Source: Sulfuricella sp.
GTDB taxonomy: Bacteria > Pseudomonadota > Gammaproteobacteria > Burkholderiales > Sulfuricellaceae
Assembly (NCBI GenBank): GCA_023266195.1
Contig: JAHFRP010000016.1
Location: 1-43,578, forward strand
Length of the DNA: 43,578 nt
Direction: 5' to 3'
Shown piece by piece: positions 30,897-39,688 of this stretch; the stretch's first letter is position 1; the number at the start of each line of letters is the position of its first letter. The notes beneath the pieces were generated by a model. The model did not search any database and was not told the DNA's origin. It worked only from the letters and a program-made list of their open reading frames with translations. Made by a program: the position numbers and the translations under genes.

Positions 30897-33800
30897 ATGA
30901 ACCGCGAACGGGTCATCATGGCCGTGCTGTACGACATGGCGATGGTCATCGGCGGTGAGGTCAACCTTGAGCCCCTGCTCACCCGCACGCTGCAACGCCT
31001 GCTCTACCATACCTCGTTTCCGGCCGGCGCAGTTTTCCTCAACCTGCCGCCCGCCGGCGGCGATGCCGCCAAAACCGTCTCCGCCCGGCTGGAGCTCGCG
31101 CTCGGCGATTTCGAGCTGGCCCGCCACCGGGGCGAAGCGCTGCCGCTGCCGGCGGCGCTGGTCGAGGGACCGGCCAGCCTGGTCGAAGACCCGGCGCTGA
31201 TCGGCTCCCTGCCCTGCCGGCCGCAGCGCTACGGCGTCTGCCTGCGCCTGCCGGTCGGCGCGCGTGGCGCGATCCTGCTGCTCGCGCCCGAGCTGCCCGA
31301 CGGCGACCTGCCGATCGAGCAAATTTTCCAGCCGGTGATGGCCAACCTGTCGCGCGCCATCCTGCTCTGCCACCACAACGAAGCCTACGCCAACTCGCTG
31401 ATCGCCGATCGCGACCGCGCCCGCTCCGGCCAGGCTCGCTTCCGCGCCGCGCTGGATACCTCGGACGACATCGTCTTCCTGATCGACCCGCAGGCGATGA
31501 CGTTCCTCGATTTCAATCGCAGCGCCGAATCCCAGACCGGCTACGCCCAAGCCGACCTGCTCGGCATGGGCCCGCTGGACTTGTCGCCGACAACCGACCG
31601 CGCCGAGCTGACGGCGCTGTTCGGCGAACTAGCCGCCCACAGCCGCGACGGCGTCGAGCTGGATGCGCCCATCCGCCGCAAGGACGGCAGCGATTTCCCC
31701 GCCAGCATCCGGCTCAATCTCTATACCGGCGCCGCCGGGGAAAAATCGGTGATCGCCGTGGCGCGGGACATCACCCAGCATCGCCAGGCGGAAGCCATTT
31801 CCTACCTGTTCCATGAAGTGGACCGCCGCCTGCTGGAAGGGCTCGCCCCCGAAAAAATCCCGGCCTACGTTTGCGAACGCCTGGCCGAACTGTTCGGCTA
31901 CCCGCTGGTCTGGCTCGGCGCCAAGGAAGCGGACGGCACGGTCGGCGTCCGCGCCGCCGCCGGCGCGGCGCTGCCTTACCTGGCCGGGCTGCGCGTGCGC
32001 TGGGACGACACCCCGGAAGGGCGCGGCCCCACCGGCAACGCCATCCGCTCGGGCAGCGCCTGGGCGAAGCGCCCCGGCGGGGCGGATTACCCGCCCTGGC
32101 ACGAGCGCGCAAAAGCATACGGCATCCACGCGTCCATCGCGCTGCCCGTCACGGTGGCGGGTGCAACGTTCGGCGCGCTCAATCTTTACGCCGGTCTTGC
32201 CGATGCGTTCGAGCCGCAAACCGTCCTCCGCCTCGAAGACGTCGCGGCGCGCGTCGGCATCGTCCTGCGCATCGCGCACGACCAGCAGCGGCTGCGGCTC
32301 CAGGGCGCCGCGATGGAAGCGGCGGCCAACGCCATTTTCATCACCGACCGGCGCGGCCTGATCGAATGGGTCAATCCCGCCTTCTGCCGGCTGTCCGGCC
32401 ACGCGCTCGCCGAGGTGGTGGGAAAACAGCCCAGCCTCCTCCGCTCCGGCCGGCACGATGCCGCCTATTTCGAAGCCATGTGGCGCACCATCCTCGCCGG
32501 GCAGGTGTGGAGCGGCGAGATCGTCAACCGGCGCGCCGACGGCGGCCTTTACGTGTCCAACCAGACCATCACCCCGACGCTGGACGAAAAGGGCGAAATC
32601 TCGCACTTCATCTCCATCCAGGAGGACGTCACCGCCAGGAAGGAAACCGAGTCCCGCCTGCGCTACATGCAGGAATTCGACGTGCTGACCGGCCTGCCCA
32701 ATCGCACCATACTGCTGGAGCGGCTGGGCCAGGCCGTCGCCCAGGCCGCCCGCACGGAAGGGCTGGTGGCCGTGCTGCAACTCGACCTCGACCGCTTCAA
32801 GAACATCAACGATACGTTGGGGCAAGCCCTGGGCAACCGGCTGCTGCAGGAGGTGGCCGGCCTGCTCGAAGCGTGCATGAGCGCGGGGGACATCGTTTCG
32901 CGCCAGGGCGGCGACGAATTCGCGGCCATGCTCACCGGCCTCGGCAGCAGCCTGGACGCCGCTCTGGCGGCGCAGCGCATCCTCGACGCGTTCGCCCGTC
33001 CCATCGCGCTGGAAGGGCACGAGCTGTTCGTCACGCCCAGCATCGGCATCGCCTTGTATCCGCTCGACGGCACCGAGCCGAACGAACTGCTCAAGGATGC
33101 CGAGGCCGCCATGTTCCGCGCCAAGGAGCAAGGCGGCAACGCCTACCAGTTCTTCACCGCCGACATGACCGCCCGCACCGCCGACCTGCTCGAACTCGAA
33201 AGCAGCATGCGCAAGGCGCTGGAACAAAAGGAATTCCAGCTCCACTATCAGCCCCAGGTCGATCTCGCCAGCGGCGAAATCATCGGCGTGGAAGCCCTCG
33301 CGCGCTGGCGGCACCCCGAGCGGGGAATGGTCCCCCCGGCGCATTTCATCCCGGTGGCCGAAGGGACCGGGCTGATCCTTCCCCTCGGCGCCTGGGTGAT
33401 GCACACCGCCTGCGCCCAGGCAAAAGCCTGGCAGGATGCGGGCCATACCCCGATCAGGATGGCGGTCAACCTGTCGGCGCGCCAGTTCCGCAAGGAGAAT
33501 CTGATCACGCTGGTGGACGAGGTATTGCAGGCGACCGGCCTGGCGCCGCAATGGCTGGAGCTGGAAATCACCGAAAGCGCCGTGATGGAAGACCCCGCCG
33601 CTGCCGCGCAAACCCTGCGCGAACTGAAGAAGCGCGGCATCCAGATCGCCATCGACGACTTCGGCACCGGCTATTCCAGCCTGAGCCAGCTCAAGCACTT
33701 CCCGCTCGACAAGCTCAAGCTGGATCAATCCTTCGTGCGCGAGATTCCCGCCAGCGCCAACGACGGGCAGATCGCCCTGGCGATCATCTCGATGGCGCAG

Positions 33801-33971
33801 AGCCTGAAGCTCAAAGTCATCGCCGAAGGCGTGGAAACCGAGGAACAGCTGGCGTTTCTGAGCCAGCACGGCTGCAACGAAATCCAGGGCTATTACTTCA
33901 GCCGCCCGGTGCCGCCGGAAGAGGTGGCAAGGATGCAGGGCGAGCGGCGCGTGCTGGCAGTAGACGCCTGA
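30897..33971 (+). CDS. GAF/PAS-containing diguanylate cyclase/phosphodiesterase (GGDEF-EAL)
   Basis: A 1024-residue cytoplasmic cyclic-di-GMP signalling protein. The order is a GAF-like region (about 1-165), PAS (about 180-300), a second GAF (about 305-460), PAS (about 470-590), GGDEF and EAL. The cyclase motif GGDEF is intact at 671-675 and the phosphodiesterase motif EAL at 799-801, followed by conserved IDDFGTGYSSLSQLK. An RxxD inhibitory site four residues before GGDEF is not evident. The PAS motifs (YFEAMWRTILAGQVWSGEIV; RKDGSDFPAS) may bind small ligands. No transmembrane segment is seen. It could switch between making and degrading c-di-GMP. Confidence 0.92.
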   Translation: MNRERVIMAVLYDMAMVIGGEVNLEPLLTRTLQRLLYHTSFPAGAVFLNLPPAGGDAAKTVSARLELALGDFELARHRGEALPLPAALVEGPASLVEDPALIGSLPCRPQRYGVCLRLPVGARGAILLLAPELPDGDLPIEQIFQPVMANLSRAILLCHHNEAYANSLIADRDRARSGQARFRAALDTSDDIVFLIDPQAMTFLDFNRSAESQTGYAQADLLGMGPLDLSPTTDRAELTALFGELAAHSRDGVELDAPIRRKDGSDFPASIRLNLYTGAAGEKSVIAVARDITQHRQAEAISYLFHEVDRRLLEGLAPEKIPAYVCERLAELFGYPLVWLGAKEADGTVGVRAAAGAALPYLAGLRVRWDDTPEGRGPTGNAIRSGSAWAKRPGGADYPPWHERAKAYGIHASIALPVTVAGATFGALNLYAGLADAFEPQTVLRLEDVAARVGIVLRIAHDQQRLRLQGAAMEAAANAIFITDRRGLIEWVNPAFCRLSGHALAEVVGKQPSLLRSGRHDAAYFEAMWRTILAGQVWSGEIVNRRADGGLYVSNQTITPTLDEKGEISHFISIQEDVTARKETESRLRYMQEFDVLTGLPNRTILLERLGQAVAQAARTEGLVAVLQLDLDRFKNINDTLGQALGNRLLQEVAGLLEACMSAGDIVSRQGGDEFAAMLTGLGSSLDAALAAQRILDAFARPIALEGHELFVTPSIGIALYPLDGTEPNELLKDAEAAMFRAKEQGGNAYQFFTADMTARTADLLELESSMRKALEQKEFQLHYQPQVDLASGEIIGVEALARWRHPERGMVPPAHFIPVAEGTGLILPLGAWVMHTACAQAKAWQDAGHTPIRMAVNLSARQFRKENLITLVDEVLQATGLAPQWLELEITESAVMEDPAAAAQTLRELKKRGIQIAIDDFGTGYSSLSQLKHFPLDKLKLDQSFVREIPASANDGQIALAIISMAQSLKLKVIAEGVETEEQLAFLSQHGCNEIQGYYFSRPVPPEEVARMQGERRVLAVDA

Positions 33972-33973
33972 TG

Positions 33974-34043
33974 TAGGTCGGGCACCCCGTGCCCGACAAA
34001 TCTCCGCCCGCCGCAAACCGTCGGGCACAGCGTGCCCGACCTA
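33974..34043. repeat. Inverted repeat family B, copy 4
   Basis: Family B arms around a 24-base centre, between the convergent GGDEF/EAL and histidine kinase genes. The left edge TGTAGGTCGG starts just after the TGA stop of the GGDEF/EAL gene. The right edge is five bases from the kinase stop. Confidence 0.85.
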
Positions 34044-34048
34044 CACGA

Positions 34049-36529
34049 TCACTCCGCCCGCACCAGGCTCACCCGCACCGTGGTGCCCTTGCCCGGCGCG
34101 CTGCTGATTTCGGCCTTGCCGCCGACCAGGGCGGCGCGTTCCTGCATCCCGATCAGGCCGAATGATTTGGCCTTGCGAGTGGCCGGGTCGAAACCCTTGC
34201 CGTTGTCTTTCACCGTCAGCATCAGCGTTCCGTTCCATTCGCTCAGCGTAACGTTGACCTTGCTCGCTTCGGCGTGCTTCACCACATTGGTCAGCGATTC
34301 CTGGACGATGCGGTAGATCGTGGCCGCCTGGTTGGCATCGATGGCCGGTTCCACGTCGGGCAGCCGGGCGTCGCACTCGATGCCGGTGTTACGCTGGAAT
34401 TCCTGCACATATTTTTCGATGGCGATATTAAGCCCCACTTCGTCCAGCAGGGACGGCCGCAACGCGGCGACGGTATGGCGCATGGCCTTGATGCCGTCGG
34501 CCACCAGTTTTTCCAGCTTGTTCACTTCCGCCAGCAGCTGCGGCATTTCCGCCGGGATGTCCACCGCCAGCAGCGAAACGTTGATGTTGAGCGCGGCCAG
34601 CACCCCCCCCATTTCGTCGTGCAATTCGCGCGCGATGCGCTTTTGTTCTTCTTCCCGCACCACTTCCAGGTGGGTGGCCAGCTGTTGCAGCTCCTGGTTC
34701 GATTCGTTGAGTTTCTCCTCCGCCAGATGGCGTTCGGTGATGTCCATCGCGACGCCGAGTATGTGCATCGTGCCGTCGGGCTGCGCCATCGGCACTTTGG
34801 CGACTGTCAGCCAGCGCTCCTTCCCGCCGAGGAAATTGTGGGCGACGAATGCGAAAGGGCGGCCGGTGGCGATCACTTCGCGGTCCGCCCGCAAATGCGG
34901 TTCGAACTCCTCTTTGCTCTGGAACAGCGCGCCACTGTCCAATCCAATCATGTCCTGCGGCGTAGAGCCATGCAGCGCCGCCATCGCCCGGTTGACCAGC
35001 AGGAACCGGCCATCGGAGTCCTTGACGAAGATATAATTCGGGTCGGTGTCGATCACCTGGCGCAGAAATGCCCTTTGCCGCTCCAGTTCGATTTCCACCC
35101 GTTTTCGTTCGGTGACATCGACCAGGTTGAACACCAGCCGCTCGACCTTGCCGCCGGTTCCCTTGATCGGGTGAAGCGTCCAGTCCCAGTAAGTGACGCC
35201 CCATTCCGGGTGGTCGGGGAATACGAATGGCTTGGCGAAGACCACATAGGGTCTGCCGGTTTCCACCACCTCCCGGAAAATCGCCTGATTTTCGGCGTGG
35301 GGATACAGGGCGAAATGGTTCTTGCCGATGAAAAATTCCGGCGGATGGGCGCAAGCGCGGGCGTAGGCCTGGTTCACCCGGATGAAATTGAAGTCGGCGT
35401 CGAGATAGACCACCATGGTGTGGATATTGGAGAACATCGCTTCCAGCTGGTCATGGGCTTCGCGCAACGCCTCCGCTGCATCGCGTTGCGCCTTGAGGTG
35501 CTCGATGCGCGCCTGGCTCCCGGTGAACCAGAGAAAGAACACCGCGCCGCCGAAAGCGGCAAAAGCAAAAACCAGCCCCGCCACCCAGCGTTCCAGCGTG
35601 TTGATTCCGGCAAGAAGTTCGGCCTTGTCGATTTTCGCCACCATCAGCCAGGGAGTGCCGGCAATCTCGCGCACCACGGCGACCACGGGAACGCCACGGT
35701 AATCGGCGCCCTCGGCGGTGTTAAACTCGCCGCGCAGCCACAGGGCGGGCGGCAGTTTCGATGTCGCCACCGGAATACGCAAGGACAGCGCGGCGCCCTT
35801 CCTGTGCCGCAGTTCGTTGAGGAACAGGATGTTGCCGCCCTCGCGCCGCACCAGCACCGTTTCCGCGCTCGGGCTGGCGGTAGGCCAGGTCTGGATCAAC
35901 GGGAAGAGGAAGGAATCGGGATCGGTGGAGAACAGCAACGCGCCGACGACTCGCTCTCCAGCCTTGTCGGCGACCACCAGCGGCGCGGCAAAGCCGAGTT
36001 CGATGGCGCCGTCCTTGCCGTGCCGGTGGAAATCGATAAACAGCACCTTGCGGCTTTGCATCGCCGCCATGGCCATTTCGCGGTCTTCCTCAACCGCCAG
36101 GCTCCTGCCGTTGGTCGAAATTCTGAAGTTTCCCTGCGCATCGAGCAGGGAAACGTCCTTGCAGCCTTGCGCTTCCTGCAGGTGAATGCCGGCCATGACC
36201 TTCAGGATCCGCTGCTTCCGATCGTCGTCCGGCATGCCTTCGCGCAGCCACAGATCGACTTCGACGGCAAGCAGGGAGCCGTGCATGTAGTACTCCGCCC
36301 GCCTCCGCTGGGCTTCCTGCCAGGCCGCGATTTGTGCGGTTTTCAAATCGGCGATGGCGCCGAGTTCCTGGATTTTTTCCTGCGTGAAGGATTCCTTGTT
36401 TTGCTCGAACGTGCCAAAGCCTGCCAGACCGATCAGGCAGGCAAACAGCGCGAACAACAACAAGTGAAGCCCGATGGGCATGGTGTAAAGCGGGGGAGGA
36501 CCGTCTCTCGAATCTGATGCAAACACCAT
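34049..36529 (-). CDS. Membrane sensor histidine kinase, NarX/NreB-like, with two PAS domains
   Basis: An 826-residue sensor kinase. A helix (about 17-39) leads to a periplasmic Cache-like domain (about 45-315), then a second helix (VAGLVFAFAAFGGAVFFLWF), two PAS domains (about 365-490 and 495-620), a coiled-coil linker, HisKA_3 (phospho-acceptor in RIARELHDEMGG) and HATPase_c (ESLTNVVKHAEA, DNGKGFDP, GLIGMQERA). HisKA_3 kinases pair with NarL-type regulators, none of which is next to it here. ATG 36529 follows GGAGG at good distance; a start at 36595 lacks this. A TATAAT at 36646-36651 (minus strand) may be its -10. The ligand is unknown. Confidence 0.88.
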   Translation of the reverse strand: MVFASDSRDGPPPLYTMPIGLHLLLFALFACLIGLAGFGTFEQNKESFTQEKIQELGAIADLKTAQIAAWQEAQRRRAEYYMHGSLLAVEVDLWLREGMPDDDRKQRILKVMAGIHLQEAQGCKDVSLLDAQGNFRISTNGRSLAVEEDREMAMAAMQSRKVLFIDFHRHGKDGAIELGFAAPLVVADKAGERVVGALLFSTDPDSFLFPLIQTWPTASPSAETVLVRREGGNILFLNELRHRKGAALSLRIPVATSKLPPALWLRGEFNTAEGADYRGVPVVAVVREIAGTPWLMVAKIDKAELLAGINTLERWVAGLVFAFAAFGGAVFFLWFTGSQARIEHLKAQRDAAEALREAHDQLEAMFSNIHTMVVYLDADFNFIRVNQAYARACAHPPEFFIGKNHFALYPHAENQAIFREVVETGRPYVVFAKPFVFPDHPEWGVTYWDWTLHPIKGTGGKVERLVFNLVDVTERKRVEIELERQRAFLRQVIDTDPNYIFVKDSDGRFLLVNRAMAALHGSTPQDMIGLDSGALFQSKEEFEPHLRADREVIATGRPFAFVAHNFLGGKERWLTVAKVPMAQPDGTMHILGVAMDITERHLAEEKLNESNQELQQLATHLEVVREEEQKRIARELHDEMGGVLAALNINVSLLAVDIPAEMPQLLAEVNKLEKLVADGIKAMRHTVAALRPSLLDEVGLNIAIEKYVQEFQRNTGIECDARLPDVEPAIDANQAATIYRIVQESLTNVVKHAEASKVNVTLSEWNGTLMLTVKDNGKGFDPATRKAKSFGLIGMQERAALVGGKAEISSAPGKGTTVRVSLVRAE

Positions 36530-36834
36530 TGGGCCTCCGGCAAAGAACAACGTGGCAATAATGCCATACTTTTTTTCAGGCAAACCACCGCTCACGGGAG
36601 GGATTCCGCACAGTGGCCTATAGTGAATTTCAAGGTACTGCGGCCATTATAGGAAAGTTCACTAAATATTGACGCTCGGCCATTCCCGTGCAGGCAGAAA
36701 TCCGGGCTCGGTAAAACCCCCTGGATTCCGGCTCAATCCCGGAATGACGACATTTAATGGCAGAATCATTAAGCCGGTTACCGAACGTGAATTTGTTGGG
36801 CACGAAGCGCCCAACCTAACCGATAGGTAAAAGC
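36530..36834. other. Spacer with two degraded repeats
   Basis: This divergent gap holds a short dispersed repeat GGATTCCGGCTCAATCCCGG (from 36722), a half repeat GTTGGGCACGAAGCGCCCAA (about 36796-36815) related in design to family B, and AGTGAA/TTCACT arms around the presumed kinase promoter (about 36622-36665). No gene is seen. Confidence 0.5.
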
Positions 36835-37386
36835 ATGACGACAATTTCCGGATTCATCGTCGCGTTACCCCTGGCGGTATTTGCCATCGCGGCTGCGGCG
36901 GACGACAGTTCCTGGTTGGACCGGACGGAAAACCGCTTGACCGACATCTATCGCACCGGGAATACCGAGTTCTACCTGCCCCTGCACACCCACCACCTGC
37001 GCGCGGCCTACAGCCGCGAGAAGATCGACAGTTTCCAGGAAAACCCGATCGGGATCGGCATCGGGCGCGGCCTTTACGATGGCGACGGCGACTGGTACGG
37101 CATTTACGCCATGGGTTTCCAGGATTCCCACTTCACCCCGCTGTGGATGACAGGCTACGGCTACCAGACTTTCTGGCATCCCGGCGAAAAATGGAAGCTG
37201 GGGCTGGGCTACACGGCATTCCTCATGGCGCGCTCGGAAACCGGCCACTACACGCCGTTTCCCGGCATCCTGCCGGTGGCCTCGGTGGGCTACCGCAAAC
37301 TCAGCGTCGAGACTTCGCTCATCCCCGGCGGCAAAGGGTACGGCAACATTTTTTTCTTCTGGGGCAAATACGAGTTCGGGGAATGA
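36835..37386 (+). CDS. pagP: Lipid A palmitoyltransferase PagP
   Basis: A 183-residue outer-membrane beta-barrel enzyme that moves a palmitate chain from a phospholipid to lipid A, which raises resistance to cationic peptides. It has a signal peptide (ALPLAVFAIAAAADD region, cleavage near residue 22). His54 (LPLHTHHLRAAY), Asp97 and Ser98 (GFQDSHFTP) correspond to the catalytic His33, Asp76 and Ser77 of E. coli PagP, with identical spacing of 43 residues. The barrel end IFFFWGKYEF is typical. The E. coli counterpart is controlled by PhoP; no such site was found here. It converges on the FAD oxidoreductase gene. Confidence 0.88.
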   Translation: MTTISGFIVALPLAVFAIAAAADDSSWLDRTENRLTDIYRTGNTEFYLPLHTHHLRAAYSREKIDSFQENPIGIGIGRGLYDGDGDWYGIYAMGFQDSHFTPLWMTGYGYQTFWHPGEKWKLGLGYTAFLMARSETGHYTPFPGILPVASVGYRKLSVETSLIPGGKGYGNIFFFWGKYEFGE

Positions 37387-37394
37387 TCGGAGGA

Positions 37395-38594
37395 TCAACC
37401 GATGGCGCCACGCAGGCTGTCCGGGGTGACGACATCCCCCTGGCGGATTAAGGCTCGCGCGGCATCGACTTTGTCCCATACGTTGCACATCATCACGCCC
37501 CGCACGCGCCCGCCGGCCAGGTAGTAGATCACGCCGGTATGGTTTTCCTTCTGCCAGTCGGCGAAGGTTTCGAGACGGGCATCCACTTCGCCGGTGGCTT
37601 CGTAGCCGAACTCGAACAGGTCGGAAAAGAAATACGGCTGGTAGGTGAACGGCCGGCGCGCGCCGGCCATGTTCCGCCCCGCCCACAACCCCTGGTTCAG
37701 GGCATTGTCCCAATGCTCGATGCGCGTGCTCCGGCCCAGCGCGGGGTAGGGAAAAAAGGCGTTGTCGCCGGCCGCGTAGACGTCCGGGTTAGAGGTCGTC
37801 AGGTATTCGTCAACGGCGATGCCGTTGCCCACTTCCAGGCCTGCGCCGCGGGCAAGCTCGATGTCCGGCGCGATGCCGGCCCCGACGATCGCGATGTCGG
37901 ATTCGAGAGTGCGTCCGCCTTCGGTGCGGATGACGAATTTGGCCCCGTCGCGGCTGAAAGATACCGGCTTGTCGCGGGCGACGATATGGACGCCGCGATC
38001 CTGGTAATGCCGCAGCAAAGCCTGCCCCAGATAATCGGGAAACACCCGGCTGCACAGGTAATCATCGGGAAAGATCATGGTGACGTCGAGCTTGGCGATG
38101 CTGAGCGCAGCGGCGAGTTCCGAACCGATGAATCCGCCGCCGACGACCACGGCGGATTTGCCCGGTGCGGCCTGGCTCCGCGTGTGCAGATAATCGTCGA
38201 GGTTGCGGTAATAGCAGATTCCGTCCAGGTCGCCGCCGGGGATCGGCAAGCGCCGCGGCGTGCCGCCGGTCGCCAGCAGCAGCTTGCCGAAGCGGTACAG
38301 CTTGCCGTTGGCGTCTGCGACGGTTTTTTCACGCGGGTCGAGCCCCGCTGCCCTGATCCCCAGCACCAGTTCAACCCTATTGCGGCGGTAAAAATCCAGC
38401 TCGTGCAGGAAGATTTCCTCCACCCTGGTTTGGCCGAACCAGAGCTTCTTGGAAAGCGGCGGACGGTCGTAAGGCAGGTGCACTTCCTCGCCGATCAGCA
38501 GAATGGTTCCCTCGGCATCAAGCTCACGAATACCCTGAATCGCCGACGCGCCCGCCAGCCCCCCACCCACAATCACATAGTCGTATTCGGTCAT
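37395..38594 (-). CDS. FAD/NAD(P)-dependent oxidoreductase (rubredoxin/ferredoxin reductase type)
   Basis: A 399-residue flavoprotein of the two-dinucleotide-binding family. The FAD-binding loop VIVGGGLAGA is at residues 7-16. HLPYDRPPLSKKLW is typical of ferredoxin and rubredoxin reductases. The NAD-binding loop is VVVGGGFIGSE, the second FAD motif is NPDVYAAGDNAFF, and a reductase C-terminal domain ends the protein. It probably passes electrons from NAD(P)H to a small iron-sulfur protein, but no such partner lies next to it. No disulfide redox motif is visible, which separates it from thioredoxin reductases. It stands alone. Confidence 0.82.
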   Translation of the reverse strand: MTEYDYVIVGGGLAGASAIQGIRELDAEGTILLIGEEVHLPYDRPPLSKKLWFGQTRVEEIFLHELDFYRRNRVELVLGIRAAGLDPREKTVADANGKLYRFGKLLLATGGTPRRLPIPGGDLDGICYYRNLDDYLHTRSQAAPGKSAVVVGGGFIGSELAAALSIAKLDVTMIFPDDYLCSRVFPDYLGQALLRHYQDRGVHIVARDKPVSFSRDGAKFVIRTEGGRTLESDIAIVGAGIAPDIELARGAGLEVGNGIAVDEYLTTSNPDVYAAGDNAFFPYPALGRSTRIEHWDNALNQGLWAGRNMAGARRPFTYQPYFFSDLFEFGYEATGEVDARLETFADWQKENHTGVIYYLAGGRVRGVMMCNVWDKVDAARALIRQGDVVTPDSLRGAIG

Positions 38595-38642
38595 GGCAGT
38601 CTCCCGAAAAAGCGCTGATTTATAGAAAAACGGCGTTTAACC

Positions 38643-38819
38643 CTAGTAGTCAGTCACGTTGAATTAACTGGATGCGGCAAGGCTGACCGCCTCCCCCTTT
38701 GAAAAAGGGGGATTGAGGGGGATTTAACGGTGGTGGCTATTGGTGACGCTGTCAAATCCCCCCTAACCCCCCTTTTTCAAAGGGGGGAATGCCTTTGTTT
38801 CATATTGACTGACTACTAG
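38643..38819. repeat. Family C foldback element, copy 5 (best preserved ends)
   Basis: A 177-base copy whose outer ends CTAGTAGTCAGTCA and TGACTGACTACTAG are perfectly complementary. The core has the usual two hairpins. It lies between the encapsulin gene stop and the start of the FAD oxidoreductase gene, both on the minus strand. A worn half of family B follows at about 38854-38876. Confidence 0.88.
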
Positions 38820-38882
38820 ATGACGCCAGGGGCGCCGAAAATCAAGCCACGGAGGTTCGGGACGCCGCGCCCGACCGGTCGC

Positions 38883-39686
38883 CTATCCCGGCGCTTTCGG
38901 GGCGATCGTGCAGACCGCCTTGGGCGCGTCGATGCGCAGCACGATGGATTCCCGCACGGCGAAATTGAAGTGGGCGGAATCGGGGAAGGTGAAATCCACC
39001 GTGAGATCCTCGCCGATCAGGAGCGTGCCGGCCTCCGGCGCGACCAGCACGGCGCCCTGGATGGCGGTCTTGTGGATGCCGCCGGTGCACAGCTCCTTGA
39101 GGTGATCGATTTGCAGCAGGTCGGACCCCTCCGGATAGCGCCGGAACAGATTATTGTAGAGCCGGGGCTCCAGCGCCAGCGCGTAGGGGCCGTGAAAGCG
39201 CGCCGCATCGAGCAGGGTGACGGCGGCGAGCACGTCGCGCAGCACCTGTTCCACGTCGGTCCAGTCGCCGCCTTCCAGGTGGTTGCGGCCCTCGACGGTG
39301 CACAACCCGGCCAGGCCGAATTCGGCATCGCCCAAATAGATCAGCTCTTCCTCGCGCGCGGCCACTTCCAGCGCGGACTGGCCCAGCGGGCTGAGATCAA
39401 GCGGCTGCCCGGTCTCGGTATAGGCGGCGACGCGCCGCCGGCCGAGGGCGAAATGGCGAAAAATCAGGGGAACCGGGATAGTGCGCGAAATGATGGTGGT
39501 GGCGCCGTGGCTGGCGTGCTGGCGCTGGTCGTCGTTGCCCACCGGCGCGGCCAGGTAGCCCAGCCCGAACGGCCCGTCCACCGGCAAAAAGCGGCGCGCG
39601 GTCAGCGCCTTGCGCGCCTCGGCCACGGCCATTTGCTCCATGCGCGCGAGCAGCGCGGCGTCGAAGGGCATATTGATATTGTTCAC
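38883..39686 (-). CDS. Encapsulin shell protein (family 1)
   Basis: A 267-residue protein with the HK97-type fold that self-assembles into a hollow compartment. Family signatures are PLDLSPLGQSALEVAAREEE followed by LIYLGDAEFGLAGL, GPYALALEPRLYNNLFRRYP, and the shell-wall strand VAPEAGTLLIGEDLTVDF. The upstream gene encodes its ferritin-like cargo. I prefer GTG 39686, seven bases after AAAGGAG; the GTG two codons earlier (39692) is too close to that site. The ribosome site lies within the last codons of the cargo gene, so production of shell and cargo is linked. The compartment probably stores iron and limits oxidative damage. Confidence 0.9.
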   Translation of the reverse strand: MNNINMPFDAALLARMEQMAVAEARKALTARRFLPVDGPFGLGYLAAPVGNDDQRQHASHGATTIISRTIPVPLIFRHFALGRRRVAAYTETGQPLDLSPLGQSALEVAAREEELIYLGDAEFGLAGLCTVEGRNHLEGGDWTDVEQVLRDVLAAVTLLDAARFHGPYALALEPRLYNNLFRRYPEGSDLLQIDHLKELCTGGIHKTAIQGAVLVAPEAGTLLIGEDLTVDFTFPDSAHFNFAVRESIVLRIDAPKAVCTIAPKAPG

Positions 39687-39688
39687 GA

